64,000 nucleotides of DNA. Source: Buchnera aphidicola (Muscaphis stroyani). Lineage in GTDB: Bacteria > Pseudomonadota > Gammaproteobacteria > Enterobacterales > Enterobacteriaceae. Both the position numbers and the translations under genes were made by a program. Location of the stretch: positions 555,239 through 619,238 of the forward strand of contig NZ_CP034861.1 in assembly GCF_005080865.1 (NCBI RefSeq). Direction: 5' to 3'. The notes below the pieces were generated by a model. The model searched no databases and was not told the DNA's origin. It saw nothing but the letters and a program-made list of their open reading frames with translations. This document shows, piece after piece, positions 1-10,501 of the stretch (its first letter is position 1; each line of letters starts with the position of its first letter).

Positions 1-279
1 ACCACAAGTTCCTATACGAATAATTTTTTTTATATTATATTCAGTAATTAACTCTTTCACGTAAAGAGCGGCAGAGGGTATTCCTATCCCGTGACTCATA
101 ATAGAAATTTTTTTATTTTTATATTTTCCAGTATAAGCTAACATTAAACGAACATCGTTAATTTTTAAAATCTCATCTAAATAATTTTCCGCAATATATT
201 TTACTCGTACAGGATCTCCTGACATAAGAACTGTATCTGAAAAATCATTTTTTTTGCTGTGAATATGAGGGGTAGGCAC
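1..279 (-). CDS. deoD: Purine-nucleoside phosphorylase, N-terminal part (runs off the window)
   Basis: Hexameric purine-nucleoside phosphorylase of the PNP/UDP family. It splits purine (deoxy)ribonucleosides with phosphate into free base and (deoxy)ribose-1-phosphate. The 93 visible codons align with the E. coli N-terminus: TPHIHS near the start, the SGDPVR phosphate-binding loop, the MSHGIGIPS segment and IIRIGTCG at the window edge. The start is GTG with AAGGA a few bases upstream, and no ATG lies in frame upstream. It sits 31 bases downstream of deoB on the same strand, the deoB-deoD order of E. coli; deoC and deoA of that operon are absent between deoB and prfC. The C-terminal two thirds lie beyond base 1. 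Confidence 0.93.
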   Translation of the reverse strand, partial: MPTPHIHSKKNDFSDTVLMSGDPVRVKYIAENYLDEILKINDVRLMLAYTGKYKNKKISIMSHGIGIPSAALYVKELITEYNIKKIIRIGTCG

Positions 280-310
280 TATTTTTTTCCTTTTAAAAAA
301 GATTTTAATT

Positions 311-1531
311 TTAAAGCATATTTTTACCATATTTCATATCAGACAAAAGAAAATATTTTGCAATTGTCTGACCAATATCAGAAAAAGTCTCACGATGACC
401 TAAAAATTTTTTTTTAATACCTGGATAATAAATTAATATAGGAATATATTCTCGAGTATGATCTGATCCTTTCCAAGTAGGATCACATCCGTGATCTGAA
501 GTAATTATCAATAAATCCGTTTTTTTGACTAAATTTATAATTTCAGATAATCGAAAATCAAAAAATTCTAATCCTTGTGCATATCCAGAAACATCTCGAC
601 GATGCCCCCAATTAGAATCAAAGTCTACAAAATTAGTAAAAATAATAGTATTATTTCTTGCTTTTTTAATTTCCATCACAGTAGAATTACATAATTCTTC
701 TAATCCAACAGCTTTAACTTTTTTGGTTATACCAACTCCAGCATAAATATCAGAAACTTTACCTATTCCTACTACTGCACCTTGATTTTCTTTGATTAAT
801 TTTATCATAACAGTATCATCAAAAGGTTCCATAGATAAATCTTTTCTATTACCAGATCGTTGGAAATTTAACTTGCTTTCTCCAAAAAAAGGTCTAGCAA
901 TTACTCTTGCAACTTTAAATCCATTTTTGTTTAAAATTATTCGAATAATTTCGCATAATTTGTACAATTTAGACAATCCAAATTTAAATTCGTGACAAGC
1001 TACTTGAAATACAGAATCTGCTGAAGTGTAAAAAATTGGTTTTCCAGTTTTAATATGTTCTTCACCAAAAACATTAAGAATTTCTATACCTGATGAGTGA
1101 CAGTTTCCTAAAATACCCGGTATTTTTGACGTGATGATAATTTCTTGAATTAGTTCATCAGGAAAACTATTTTTTTTATTTTCAAAATAAAACCAATTAT
1201 CTAAAACTGGAACACCAGCGATTTCCCAATGTCCTGAAGTAGTATCTTTTCCAGAAGAAATTTCACTTGCTAATCCATAGCTTCCAATAAGATCTACTTT
1301 ACTAAAACCTAAAGGATAAACTCCTGTAGACATTTTTGAAGCTTCTAAAATTCCTAATTTTGATAAATTTGGAATATTTAACAAGCCTGTTCTTCCTTTA
1401 TTTGCGTTCCCTAAAAAACATTCTCTTGATATATGACCAAACGTATCTGATCCAGAATCATTAAAATTTTCTGCATCAAAACTTGATCCTATTCCCAAAG
1501 AATCTAAAATCATTAAAAAAACTCGTCTCAT
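311..1531 (-). CDS. deoB: Phosphopentomutase
   Basis: Interconverts (deoxy)ribose-1-phosphate and (deoxy)ribose-5-phosphate, linking nucleoside breakdown to central carbon metabolism. This is a metalloenzyme of the alkaline-phosphatase superfamily. The protein is about 406 residues (E. coli 407). Visible family signatures are MILDSLGIG at the N-terminus, SDTFGH with the nucleophile Thr, [28 protein letters not shown], and the metal-binding [19 protein letters not shown] and [11 protein letters not shown] near the end. I chose the ATG at 1531 because E. coli begins MKRAFIMVLD, which matches [10 protein letters not shown]; the open frame extends five codons further to a TTG at 1546. It is followed by deoD and was probably co-transcribed with it. 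Confidence 0.95.
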   Translation of the reverse strand: MRRVFLMILDSLGIGSSFDAENFNDSGSDTFGHISRECFLGNANKGRTGLLNIPNLSKLGILEASKMSTGVYPLGFSKVDLIGSYGLASEISSGKDTTSGHWEIAGVPVLDNWFYFENKKNSFPDELIQEIIITSKIPGILGNCHSSGIEILNVFGEEHIKTGKPIFYTSADSVFQVACHEFKFGLSKLYKLCEIIRIILNKNGFKVARVIARPFFGESKLNFQRSGNRKDLSMEPFDDTVMIKLIKENQGAVVGIGKVSDIYAGVGITKKVKAVGLEELCNSTVMEIKKARNNTIIFTNFVDFDSNWGHRRDVSGYAQGLEFFDFRLSEIINLVKKTDLLIITSDHGCDPTWKGSDHTREYIPILIYYPGIKKKFLGHRETFSDIGQTIAKYFLLSDMKYGKNML

Positions 1532-1583
1532 TTTTATATCCAACAAAGTGATTAAAGAATTTTATATAATATTTTAATAGAAA

Positions 1584-3176
1584 TTATTGCTCCCTTGTCT
1601 TATGAAAAGAAATGCCAGGATATTGTTGAATTGATATATTTAAGTTTGCAGCATTCGGCGCAAGATATATTAAATTTTTTGAATTGTCAAAAGCTAAATA
1701 AGTTTTATTTTTTTCTTGAAATGAAGTGATATCACAATTTTTTGATCTAATCCAACGAGCAAGAGAAATATTTACTTTTTCATATATCGCGTCTACATTA
1801 TATTCTATTTTTAGACGTTCAATTACAACATCAAACTGAAGTATTCCAATAGCTCCTAAAATAATATGACTATTAATTATTGGTCGAAAAACTTGAATAG
1901 CTCCTTCTTCTGACAATTGTATTAAACCCTTTATTAATTGTTTTTGTTTGAGAGGATTTTTTAAAAGAATACGACGAAATATTTCTGGAGCAAAACTAGG
2001 TATACCAATAAACTTTATTTCTTCACCTTCTGTAAATGTATCTCCAATTCTAATAGTTCCATGGTTATGAAATCCTATAACATCTCCTGGATAAGCTCTT
2101 TTTATAGCAAATCTTTCTCCAGCAATAAATGAAAAAACATTAGAAACTATAATATCTTTTTTGATTCTGACGTGTCTTATTTTCATACCTTTATTATATT
2201 GTCCTGAAACAATTCTTATAAAAGCAACTCGATCACGATGTTTTAAATCCATATTCGCTTGTATTTTAAATACAAAACCAGTAAATTTTTTTTCTTGAGG
2301 ATTAACTATCCTTATATCGCTTTGACGCTTAAGAGGAGCTGGTGCCCATTTTATAATGCTCATTAACAAATGATCAATTCCAAAATTTTTAAGCGCACTT
2401 CCAAAAAAAACAGGAGTTAAAATGCCTTTTAAAAATTTATTTTTATTAAAAAAAGGATATATGTTACTAATTAATTCTAATTCTTCTCGAATCTGCACCG
2501 ATAAATCTATTCCAATATGATGATCTAATTTTGTATCTAATACATCAGATAAAGAAATTAAACTTGATATATTACTTTTCTCAGTTATTTGATTGAGATG
2601 TAAATGAATATATTTATCATATAAATGATATATGCCTTTAAAATTTTTTCCACAACTAATAGGCCAAGTAATCGGAACACAATTTAATTGTAATTCTTGT
2701 TCAATTTGATCTAAAAGTTCTATTGAATCAAGACTATCCCTATCTAATTTATTAATAAAAGTAATAATAGGAGTATTGTGTGAACGAGTCACATCTATTA
2801 ACTTTTTAGTTCGAGATTCAATCCCTTTTGCAGCATCAATTACTACTAAACAACAATCAACTGCAGTGAGAATGCGATATGTATCTTCTGAAAAATCTTG
2901 GTGTCCTGGTGTATCTAACAAGTTTATTAAAACATTTTTATACGCAAATTGAATAACAGAAGTTGTGACAGAAATACCTCTTTCTTTTTCAATATTCATC
3001 CAATCTGATTTAGCATATTTTCCAGTACCTCTTCCTTTAATTGTTCCAGAAGTTCGAATTATTTTTCCAAAAAGTAACATTTTTTCAGTAATAGTGGTCT
3101 TACCAGCATCAGGGTGAGATATAATGGCAAACGTACGTCTTTTATTTAATTCTATATTATGGTTTACATCAAACAT
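1584..3176 (-). CDS. prfC: Peptide chain release factor 3
   Basis: Translational GTPase that recycles RF1 and RF2 from the ribosome after termination. At 530 residues it is almost exactly the E. coli length (529). The G domain is complete: the P-loop [12 protein letters not shown] at about residues 17-28, GISVTT as switch [12 protein letters not shown] as switch II, and FINKLDRD as the NKxD box. Domain II and the elongation-factor-like C-terminus follow. The E. coli prfC neighbourhood also leads to the deo operon, so this is ancestral order with intervening genes deleted. The ATG is preceded by a weak GAG-type ribosome site. I see no defect. Confidence 0.95.
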   Translation of the reverse strand: MFDVNHNIELNKRRTFAIISHPDAGKTTITEKMLLFGKIIRTSGTIKGRGTGKYAKSDWMNIEKERGISVTTSVIQFAYKNVLINLLDTPGHQDFSEDTYRILTAVDCCLVVIDAAKGIESRTKKLIDVTRSHNTPIITFINKLDRDSLDSIELLDQIEQELQLNCVPITWPISCGKNFKGIYHLYDKYIHLHLNQITEKSNISSLISLSDVLDTKLDHHIGIDLSVQIREELELISNIYPFFNKNKFLKGILTPVFFGSALKNFGIDHLLMSIIKWAPAPLKRQSDIRIVNPQEKKFTGFVFKIQANMDLKHRDRVAFIRIVSGQYNKGMKIRHVRIKKDIIVSNVFSFIAGERFAIKRAYPGDVIGFHNHGTIRIGDTFTEGEEIKFIGIPSFAPEIFRRILLKNPLKQKQLIKGLIQLSEEGAIQVFRPIINSHIILGAIGILQFDVVIERLKIEYNVDAIYEKVNISLARWIRSKNCDITSFQEKNKTYLAFDNSKNLIYLAPNAANLNISIQQYPGISFHKTREQ

Positions 3177-3478
3177 ATATACTCACTTTAAAATACTTAT
3201 TTTAGTGCATTACACTATCTTACTTTTAATAAAAAATTTATAAATTCTAATTTTTTGATCATAATAATAATTATTTCTAAAACTAAAAAATTAGACAACT
3301 TGATTTATTAAAAGATAATAGTAATATTATAAAAAATACATCGCCTATAAGTTATATTTTTAGTTTTTAAAAAAAATTATTTTTTATTTATAAAAAATTT
3401 TATTTTTATATTAAAATTAAATTTATATTAAAAAAGTATCTATAAATAAATATTAATAATCAAAAAAAGAGCTTCTAA
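3177..3478. other. Divergent spacer between prfC and ansA
   Basis: 302 bases of A+T-rich sequence with no open frame of note and no recognisable RNA gene. It must carry the promoters for the two divergent genes, but I cannot single out a convincing -35/-10 pair in this background. Confidence 0.6.
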
Positions 3479-4498
3479 ATGAAGAAAAAATTTATATATA
3501 TTGCTTATACAGGTGGAACCATTGGAATGAAAAAAACAAAATACGGATACATTCCTGCGTCCGGACATCTTCAAAAACAACTAGTAAAAATGGAAGAGTT
3601 TCACAGTCCAGAAATTCCTTCTTTTATTATAAATGAATATCAACCTTTAATTGACTCTTCAAATATGACTCCTTTAGAATGGCAAATAATCGCAAATGAC
3701 ATTGGGAAAAATTATAATAAATACGATGGATTCATAGTTCTCCATGGAACTGATACAATGGCGTATACCGCATCTGCACTGTCATTTATATTTGAAAACT
3801 TAGAAAAACCAATTATAATTACTGGATCTCAAATTCCTTTGTCAGAAGCTCGTTCAGATGGTCGTCAAAATTTATTAAATGCACTTTTAATAGCAGCTAA
3901 TCATCCAATTAATGAAGTAACCTTATTTTTTAATTATAAATTGTACAGAGGAAACAGAACTACTAAAGCACATGCAGATGGTTTTAATGCTTTTTTATCT
4001 CCAAACTTAGATCCATTGTTAGAAGTTGGAATCAAAATTAAGATTTTACATAAAGAAAAACCGAAAAAAAATGAAAAAAAACTTAAAATCCATCAAATTT
4101 TTCCTCAACCAATTAGTATATTAACTATTTATCCTGGAATTTCTAATCAAGTTGTTAAAAACTTTTTGTCATATCCAGTAAAAGCATTAATTTTATGTAC
4201 ATACGGAATAGGAAATGCTCCTCAACATAAAAATTTTTTAGAAGAATTAAATATAGCATTTCAAAAACACATTATCATTGTTAATTTAACGCAGTGCATA
4301 TCTGGACGAGTTAATATGAACGGATATGCAACTGGAAGTTCGCTTATTAACGTTGGAGTAATTAGTGGTTATGATTTAACAATAGAAGCGGCGTTAACAA
4401 AATTACATTTTTTATTAAGTCAAAATATCTCAGATACACACATACGTACTCAAATGCAAACTAATTTAAGAGGAGAGCTAACTTCTTTAAATCATTAA
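3479..4498 (+). CDS. ansA: L-asparaginase I (cytoplasmic type)
   Basis: Hydrolyses L-asparagine to aspartate and ammonia in the cytoplasm. The 339 residues align end to end with E. coli AnsA (338). The first catalytic threonine lies in AYTGGTIGM (about residues 9-17) and the second in LHGTDTMAY (about residues 89-97). There is no signal peptide, which separates it from the periplasmic AnsB type. It stands alone, divergent from prfC and convergent with nfuA (11-base gap). In an aphid symbiont, where asparagine is abundant in phloem sap, it would feed aspartate into amino-acid synthesis; that role is inference. Confidence 0.95.
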   Translation: MKKKFIYIAYTGGTIGMKKTKYGYIPASGHLQKQLVKMEEFHSPEIPSFIINEYQPLIDSSNMTPLEWQIIANDIGKNYNKYDGFIVLHGTDTMAYTASALSFIFENLEKPIIITGSQIPLSEARSDGRQNLLNALLIAANHPINEVTLFFNYKLYRGNRTTKAHADGFNAFLSPNLDPLLEVGIKIKILHKEKPKKNEKKLKIHQIFPQPISILTIYPGISNQVVKNFLSYPVKALILCTYGIGNAPQHKNFLEELNIAFQKHIIIVNLTQCISGRVNMNGYATGSSLINVGVISGYDLTIEAALTKLHFLLSQNISDTHIRTQMQTNLRGELTSLNH

Positions 4499-4509
4499 AA
4501 AACAACAAA

Positions 4510-5085
4510 TTAATAAAAAGAATGATTCCCGCGTAAATGATTTGTTTCATCACTCACTTTTTTTATTTCAGGAAAATAAAATAGTAATTTTTTTTCAATT
4601 GTTTCTTTTAAAGTTAACCCAATCATAGAGCATCCGTTACAACCTCCACTAAATGCAATTATAGCGGTATTACTTGATGTGATTTTAACTAAATTAACTT
4701 GACCTCCATGCATTGACAATTGAGGATTAATTTCAATATTTAAAAAATTTTTTATTTTTTTTTCTAAAGAATTTTCTTTTATTGAAAAATTTTTTTTTGC
4801 ATACGGCGCTTTAAAAGTTAGTTGAGAACTGATATTATCAACTAAAATGTCAATTTCAGAATCTTTCAGATGATCAACAAAAGAATTATGCACATAAACG
4901 TTAAATTTATCATATTTAAATTCAACATCTAAATCTTTTATTTCCTCTTTTGAGCAATAAGCTAATCCACATTCTGCAGTATGTGTTCCTGGATTTTTAA
5001 TAAATACACGTATCTGGGTTCCAATTGGTTCTTTAGACAAAAGGAAAACAAGATGTTTATGAGCTAAATCAGAAATCTTAATCAT
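4510..5085 (-). CDS. nfuA: Fe/S biogenesis protein NfuA
   Basis: Iron-sulfur carrier that delivers 4Fe-4S clusters to apo-proteins. It has 191 residues, the E. coli length. The N-terminal half (residues 1-95) is a degenerate A-type (IscA-like) domain. The C-terminal Nfu domain carries the cluster-binding CxxC in [12 protein letters not shown] at about residues 146-157. In E. coli nfuA neighbours bioH (bioH-gntX-nfuA); here gntX is gone and the two genes are divergent across 132 bases. It may serve the Fe-S enzymes of this window, such as ilvD, mutY and hemW. Confidence 0.94.
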   Translation of the reverse strand: MIKISDLAHKHLVFLLSKEPIGTQIRVFIKNPGTHTAECGLAYCSKEEIKDLDVEFKYDKFNVYVHNSFVDHLKDSEIDILVDNISSQLTFKAPYAKKNFSIKENSLEKKIKNFLNIEINPQLSMHGGQVNLVKITSSNTAIIAFSGGCNGCSMIGLTLKETIEKKLLFYFPEIKKVSDETNHLRGNHSFY

Positions 5086-5217
5086 AATAAATTATATAAA
5101 TAAACTTTAATTAGTAAAAATAATTATTAATTTTACTTATATGGTTTATCAAATACAAGAAGATAATGTTAATACATTAACAAATTATAATGAAATTATA
5201 CAAAAAAAAGGAAACAA

Positions 5218-5993
5218 ATGAAATCATTTTATTGGGAAACTCTAGGAACTGGAAACATTAATCTTATTTTAATACATGGGTGGGGATTTAATTCGCAAAT
5301 TTGGTTTTTTATTATTAAAGAATTCAGTTCTTTTTGTAAAATTTATTTAATAGATTTACCTGGTCATGGAAAAAATAAAAATTTACCAAATATGGAAATT
5401 GACGAAATTGTTCAAAAATTACGCGTTACCATACCTAAAAATTCAATCTGGATAGGATGGTCAATAGGAGGGTTAATCGCTAGTCGTTTCGCATTATTAT
5501 ATCCAAAGTATGTTTTAGGAATTATTACTATATCTTCTTCTCCATGTTTTATTTTAAAAAAAAATGGCCTGGAATTCAAAAAAAACAAATAAAATCTTTT
5601 TATTTGAAATTAAAAAAAAACTATTATCAAACAATTGATAACTTTTTAAAATTACAAAATTTGTATTCTCATAATATAAATAAAGAACTAGAAATATTAA
5701 AAAAACTTTTATTTTCTCAATCTTATCCTAACCTAAAAACTTTAAAAGATAGTTTAAAAATTCTTTTTTTAACTGATTTACGTAACGATATAATTTCCTT
5801 AAAAATACCATTTTTGCGTATATATGGATCTTTAGATAGTTTAATCCCCTGTGAAACTATTAAAATACTAGATCAAATATGGCCTCAAACTTGCTCTATC
5901 ATTTTAAATCAAGCAGCTCATACCCCATTTATTTCGCACAAAAAAGAATTTTGTTTAATTTTGTCAAATTTTATTAGAAATATAAAAAAATAA
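5218..5993 (+). pseudogene. bioH: Pimeloyl-ACP methyl ester carboxylesterase, split by a frame error at a poly(A) run (possibly rescued)
   Basis: Alpha/beta hydrolase that frees pimeloyl-ACP from its methyl ester for biotin synthesis. The first part (5218-5592) holds HGWGF and the nucleophile elbow GWSIGG. The second part, in the -1 frame, holds the acid in YGSLDSLIP and the histidine in AAHTPFIS. The E. coli text SSPCF...WPGIKP is matched only by crossing from one frame to the other at A9 (5556-5564). Reading ten A there gives one 258-residue protein (E. coli 256) with no other defect. Without compensation, translation ends at 5592 and lacks two of the three catalytic residues. There is an AAGGA ribosome site. 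Alternatives are a true pseudogene or a homopolymer sequencing error. Confidence 0.85.
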
Positions 5994-6009
5994 AAAATTG
6001 AAATTTATA

Positions 6010-6027
6010 GCCCCAAACATTTGGGGC
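6010..6027. terminator. Bidirectional hairpin terminator between bioH and ssb
   Basis: A perfect seven-base-pair stem GCCCCAA/TTGGGGC with a four-base loop, strikingly G+C-rich for this genome. It lies between the convergent ends of bioH (5993) and ssb (6058). A T-rich tract follows on the minus strand (towards 5980), and an ATTTTTAA tract lies 8-14 bases downstream on the plus strand, so it could serve both genes. Confidence 0.75.
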
Positions 6028-6057
6028 ATTAAATGATTTTTAATAAGAATACACTTT

Positions 6058-6567
6058 TTAAAAAGGAATTTCATCATCAAAATCAATATCTGAAGATGAG
6101 TCTAAACTTTCTTTATTTATTTTATATTTTTCTGAATTTTTTAAAATGTTATTTTTATCCGATTTCTTTGTTTTAGATACATTGTTCTCATTTGTCGATG
6201 CAGTGTTTAAATTAGAATTTCGATTTCCTAGCATTTGCATGGTTCCGCCAATGTTTACAATTACTTCTGTCGTATAGCGCTCTAAACCATTTTGGTCTTG
6301 CCATTTTCTCGTCTGTAAAGTTCCTTCAATATATACCTGAGAGCCTTTTTTGAGATATTCACCCGCAATTTCTGCTAATTTCCCAAATAAAACTACTCGA
6401 TGCCATTCTGTTTTTTCTTTATTTTCTCCAGTATTTTTGTCTTTCCAATTTTCTGAGGTAGCTAATGTCATATTAACCACCGCATTTCCATTTGGCATAT
6501 AACGAACTTCAGGGTCTTGACCTAAATGCCCAATAAGAATTACTTTATTAATTCCTCTACTTGCCAT
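6058..6567 (-). CDS. ssb: Single-stranded DNA-binding protein
   Basis: Tetrameric protein that coats single-stranded DNA during replication, repair and recombination. It has 169 residues (E. coli 178). The OB fold covers about residues 1-110 with the conserved start [21 protein letters not shown] low-complexity K/N/S-rich linker follows, then the acidic tip DFDDEIPF that binds partner proteins such as exonuclease I (sbcB, also in this window). The glycine- and glutamine-rich linker of E. coli has been replaced by K/N/S-rich sequence, as expected under A+T mutational bias. GGAG lies upstream of the ATG. Confidence 0.95.
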   Translation of the reverse strand: MASRGINKVILIGHLGQDPEVRYMPNGNAVVNMTLATSENWKDKNTGENKEKTEWHRVVLFGKLAEIAGEYLKKGSQVYIEGTLQTRKWQDQNGLERYTTEVIVNIGGTMQMLGNRNSNLNTASTNENNVSKTKKSDKNNILKNSEKYKINKESLDSSSDIDFDDEIPF

Positions 6568-7383
6568 AATACAAACTCCATTTTTAATTTAATAAAAAAT
6601 AAATAATATATTTATATATGACGCATAAAAAATTATTTTAAAAAATATATTTTCAATAAAATTTTTTAATAATGAAATTAATACACAATAATATAGTTAT
6701 CAAAAAAATAATTATAATTAAATAAACTATTTTAAAAACTCAAAAATTAACATTCATACATATACTGTTTAAAAACATTTTCAATATAAAAATAAAATAC
6801 TATTAAAACAATATTAATGTACTGTAAATAAATATAATGTAATTAGCATGATTAATTCAAACTGAATATTATTTAAACTATAAGGAACATATAAAATTTT
6901 TTGAACAATATTCAAAAATTAAAAAATATAATTTTTTTTAAAAAAAAATTATTTCAAAAATAAAAAATATACTAATTGATTTATACAAAAAACATTTTTA
7001 AATTGTTTCTTTTATAATAATTGATTAGTGATTTAATTGAATAAAACTTTTTATAAAATCAAAAATTATAAAAATATTTTATAAAAAATAAAATCAATTA
7101 AATCATTATTTAATCTATTTAAAAACAATATTTTATTTAAGTATTTTGACATATAAATTTAATGAAGAATAGATATTATTGAGACAATCAAACATATACT
7201 AAAATATTTTAATATATAAAAATAAAAAACTATTAAATGAAATCATATAGTAATAAACAAATTAATATTAAAATCAATCTTTTTGTTTTAACTTTGTTAA
7301 AAAAGCCAATTAAACAGATTGATCAGCAGATAGTGTATTATTTTCAACATTAAAGATATAATTTCATAGTGATTTACTAAATA
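6568..7383. other. Long divergent spacer between ssb and dnaB
   Basis: 816 bases without a supported gene, the longest gene-free stretch of the window. It is nearly pure A+T with stops in all frames and no tRNA-like cloverleaf. The last 120 bases before dnaB (about 7270-7370) are slightly richer in G and C and may hold the dnaB promoter. A lost gene eroded beyond recognition is a reasonable guess but cannot be shown from the sequence. Confidence 0.6.
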
Positions 7384-8781
7384 ATGGTATATGCAATAAA
7401 TATGGCTAAAAATAAATTATATTTACATCAAATTAATAGACTAAAAATTCCTCCACATTCTTTAGAAGCAGAGCAATCAGTACTAGGTGGATTAATGTTA
7501 GATAATGAACAGTGGGATACTGTTTCAGAACATGTTGTTGCAGACGATTTTTTCAGTAAACCTCACCGTATAATATTTCAGGAAATGCAAAAACTACTTG
7601 ATCAAGGAAATCCTATTGATTTAATCACTTTATCTGAATCTTTAGAACAAAAAGGAAAATTAGAAAGCGCCGGTAGATTTTCTTATTTAGCTGAATTATC
7701 AAAAAATACCCCCAGTACAGCGAATATTACAGCATATGCAGATATAGTTAGAGAACGAGCCATAGTCAGAGAAATGATATTAGTAGCTAACAAAATTGCA
7801 AATGCTGGATACGACACACAAGGAAGAAAAAGTGAAGAATTATTAGATTACGCAGAATCTAGCGTATTTAAAATTGCAGAAAAAAGATTCAAAAAAGATT
7901 CTGGTCCTAAAAACGTTGAACAAATCCTAGATGAAACTGTAGCTAGTATTGAAAAACTGTTTTTAGCTCCTCACGACGGAGTGACTGGTATTAACACTGG
8001 ATATCAAGATTTGAATAAAAAAACATCGGGATTACAACGATCTGAGTTAATTATTATTGCTGCTCGACCTTCAATGGGAAAAACAACATTTGCAATGAAT
8101 TTATGTGAAAACGCTGCAATGATTTATGATAAACCAGTATTAATTTTTAGTCTAGAAATGCCAGGAGAACAAATTATGATGCGCATGTTAGCATCTTTAT
8201 CCAGAGTAAATCAAGCGCGCATTCGAACTGGTCAATTAAACGATGAAGATTGGTCACGAATGTCTGGAACAATTAATGTACTTTTGAAAAAAAAGAACAT
8301 CTATATTGATGATTCTTCAGCACTAACTCCAAGCGAAGTTCGTTCAAGAGCTCGCCGAATTTATCGAGAAAACAATGGATTAACATTAATAATGGTAGAT
8401 TATTTGCAATTGATGAGAGTTCCTTCCTTATCTGATAATCGAACATTGGAAATTGCGGAAATATCTAGAACTCTAAAAGCTTTAGCAAAAGAACTTCAAG
8501 TTCCTGTAATTGCATTATCTCAACTTAATCGATCTTTAGAACAAAGATCTGATAAAAGACCAGTAAATTCAGATCTTCGAGAATCTGGATCATTAGAACA
8601 GGATGCAGATTTAATCATGTTTATATATCGTGATGAAATTTATCATGAAAATAGTGACTTCAAAGGAGTTGCTGAAATTATTATAGGAAAACAAAGAAAT
8701 GGACCAGTTGGAACAGTCTATTTAACCTTTAACGGACACTGGTCTAGATTTGATAACTACTCAGGTTCAAAATATGATTAA
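7384..8781 (+). CDS. dnaB: Replicative DNA helicase
   Basis: Hexameric 5'-3' helicase of the replication fork, which recruits DnaG primase and the polymerase. It is 465 residues with this start (E. coli 471). The N-terminal domain begins at KIPPHSLEAEQSVLGG. The RecA-like domain carries Walker A ARPSMGKTTF, Walker B LIMVDYLQL, the arginine-containing QRNGP and the DLRESGSLEQDAD motif. The reported start is the first ATG; the ATG 18 bases later gives MAKNK, resembling the E. coli MAGNK, and is at least as likely. Neither has a clear ribosome site. A spacer of about 300 bases separates it from gshB. Confidence 0.95.
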   Translation: MVYAINMAKNKLYLHQINRLKIPPHSLEAEQSVLGGLMLDNEQWDTVSEHVVADDFFSKPHRIIFQEMQKLLDQGNPIDLITLSESLEQKGKLESAGRFSYLAELSKNTPSTANITAYADIVRERAIVREMILVANKIANAGYDTQGRKSEELLDYAESSVFKIAEKRFKKDSGPKNVEQILDETVASIEKLFLAPHDGVTGINTGYQDLNKKTSGLQRSELIIIAARPSMGKTTFAMNLCENAAMIYDKPVLIFSLEMPGEQIMMRMLASLSRVNQARIRTGQLNDEDWSRMSGTINVLLKKKNIYIDDSSALTPSEVRSRARRIYRENNGLTLIMVDYLQLMRVPSLSDNRTLEIAEISRTLKALAKELQVPVIALSQLNRSLEQRSDKRPVNSDLRESGSLEQDADLIMFIYRDEIYHENSDFKGVAEIIIGKQRNGPVGTVYLTFNGHWSRFDNYSGSKYD

Positions 8782-9091
8782 GAACAAATTATAATGTTTA
8801 AAAAATATTTTTTTGAATTATAAATAAATTTTATTTTTTAAATAAAATAATTTAAAAATATAAAACAATAGATCTAATTTAATAAAAATTTTATATGAAA
8901 AGTATATTTTTGTATGTTAAATTTAAATATTATAAAATTATATTTTCTCTATTTAAATATTTTAAAAAGATAAATGTAAATAAAATTTTTAATGTATTAC
9001 TTATTTTAATTGACTACATGATATTAAATTTTGAAAATAATTATTATTATTGAAAATTATTAAAAAAAAATCAGTGACTAACAAAAATAAT
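8782..9091. other. Spacer between dnaB and gshB
   Basis: 310 bases of A+T-rich sequence. The gshB frame stays open back to a TTG at 9050, but that extension has no counterpart in E. coli. Nothing else is recognisable. Confidence 0.5.
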
Positions 9092-10069
9092 ATGAATGAC
9101 AAAAAAGATTTAAAAATTGGAATAGTAATGGATCCAATAGAATCAATTAACATTAAAAAAGATTCAAGCTTTGCTATTTTAATTGAAGCGCAAAAAAGAA
9201 ATCACACTATTTATTATATGCAAACAAATGATATATACCTACATAATGGAGAAGGGCATGCTAGAATTCAATTGATTAAATTAAAAAAAAATAAAGTTCA
9301 ATGGTTTGATTTTATAGAAGAAAAAAACATCTTATTACGTGATCTTGATGTTATTTTAATGAGAAAAGATCCTCCTTTTAATACAGAATTTATTTATGCA
9401 ACTTATATTTTAGAACGAGCGGAAGAACAAGGGGTATTAATTATTAATAAACCTCAAAGCTTAAGAGATTGTAATGAAAAAATTTTTATATCATGGTTTT
9501 CTCAATTTACTACAGATACTTTAATCACTAACAGCACTTCAAGAATATATAATTTTTGGAAAAAACATAAAGATGTTATATTAAAGCCACTAGACGGAAT
9601 GGGAGGAAAAAACATTTTTAGAATTACAAAAACAGGTTTAAATTGTTCTGTTATTATGGAAAACATGACGAATTACGGTAAAAAATATTGTATGGTACAA
9701 AAATATTTACCAAAAATTAAATATGGCGATAAAAGAATTTTAATTGTTAATGGAAAACCTGTTCCTTGGTGCTTAGCTAGAATTCCGATTATGGGAGAAA
9801 CACGAGCTAACTTAGCAGTTGGAGGTAAAGGTAAAGTTCAATCGCTCAGCAAAACAGATTGGGAAATTTCAAATTATGTATCTCCAATTTTAAAAAAAAG
9901 AGGATTAATTTTTGTAGGATTAGATGTCATAGGTAATAAATTAACTGAAATTAACGTCACGAGTCCAACATGCATTTGTGAAATTGAATCAAAAAAAAAT
10001 ATTTCTATTACTGGTATGTTACTTGATTGTATAGAAAAAAAAATAAAAAAAAGAGATGCGAAAAAATGA
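9092..10069 (+). CDS. gshB: Glutathione synthetase
   Basis: ATP-grasp enzyme joining glycine to gamma-glutamylcysteine to make glutathione. About 325 residues from the ATG at 9092 (E. coli 316). LKIGIVMDPI marks the N-terminus; ILMRKDPPFNTEFIYATY, KPLDGMGGKNIF (ATP-grasp loop) and GLDVIGNKLTEINVTSPTC (metal and substrate site) follow. The frame extends upstream to TTG 9050, but the added residues are lysine-rich and unlike the family. Its last codons overlap the ruvX start as ATGA, as in the E. coli gshB-yqgF order (yqgE lost between them), suggesting translational coupling. Confidence 0.95.
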   Translation: MNDKKDLKIGIVMDPIESINIKKDSSFAILIEAQKRNHTIYYMQTNDIYLHNGEGHARIQLIKLKKNKVQWFDFIEEKNILLRDLDVILMRKDPPFNTEFIYATYILERAEEQGVLIINKPQSLRDCNEKIFISWFSQFTTDTLITNSTSRIYNFWKKHKDVILKPLDGMGGKNIFRITKTGLNCSVIMENMTNYGKKYCMVQKYLPKIKYGDKRILIVNGKPVPWCLARIPIMGETRANLAVGGKGKVQSLSKTDWEISNYVSPILKKRGLIFVGLDVIGNKLTEINVTSPTCICEIESKKNISITGMLLDCIEKKIKKRDAKK

Positions 10070-10485
10070 TAGTTATTGCATTTGATTTTGGAATAAAAAA
10101 TATTGGAGTAGCTATTGGGGAAAACATCACTAAAAAAGGAAGACCTTTAAATTCTTTAAAATCAAAAAACGGATGTCCAAATTGGATTGTTGTAAAAAAA
10201 TTACTACAAACGTGGCAGCCTAAATTTGCCATTGTGGGACTTCCATTAAACATGAATGGTACAAAACAAGAAATTACAAAAAAAGCTGAAAAATTTGCAA
10301 ATTTATTAAAGTGTAAATTTAACGCTTTTGTTAAACTGCATGATGAACGTTTAAGCACAATAGAGGCTAAATCACTAATGTTTAATCATGAAAAACTTAG
10401 AACAATTAAATCAAAAACAATACATTCTTTTGCTGCTGTTATTATACTAGAAAGTTGGTTTTTAGAGTATAATTCTAAAAATTAA
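10066..10485 (+). CDS. ruvX: Putative pre-16S rRNA nuclease (Holliday-junction-resolvase-like YqgF)
   Basis: RNase H-fold protein that in E. coli takes part in 16S rRNA 5'-end maturation. It has 139 residues (E. coli 138). It starts MIVIAFDFGIKNIGVAIG, containing the first catalytic aspartate; the conserved VGLPLNMNGT follows at about residues 57-66, and DERLST at about residues 91-96. The ATG at 10066 overlaps the gshB stop codon; a longer open frame begins at 10027, but its lysine-rich prefix lies inside gshB and is not conserved. Followed by yggS after 16 bases, so gshB-ruvX-yggS looks like one transcript. Confidence 0.92.
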   Translation: MIVIAFDFGIKNIGVAIGENITKKGRPLNSLKSKNGCPNWIVVKKLLQTWQPKFAIVGLPLNMNGTKQEITKKAEKFANLLKCKFNAFVKLHDERLSTIEAKSLMFNHEKLRTIKSKTIHSFAAVIILESWFLEYNSKN

Positions 10486-10501
10486 TTTTTTTAAAAAATA
10501 T

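Noticed and set aside
10008..10358. Open frame antisense to gshB and ruvX
   Set aside because: It lies opposite two well-supported genes and its translation has no family features; lack of stops follows from the A+T bias of the coding strand.
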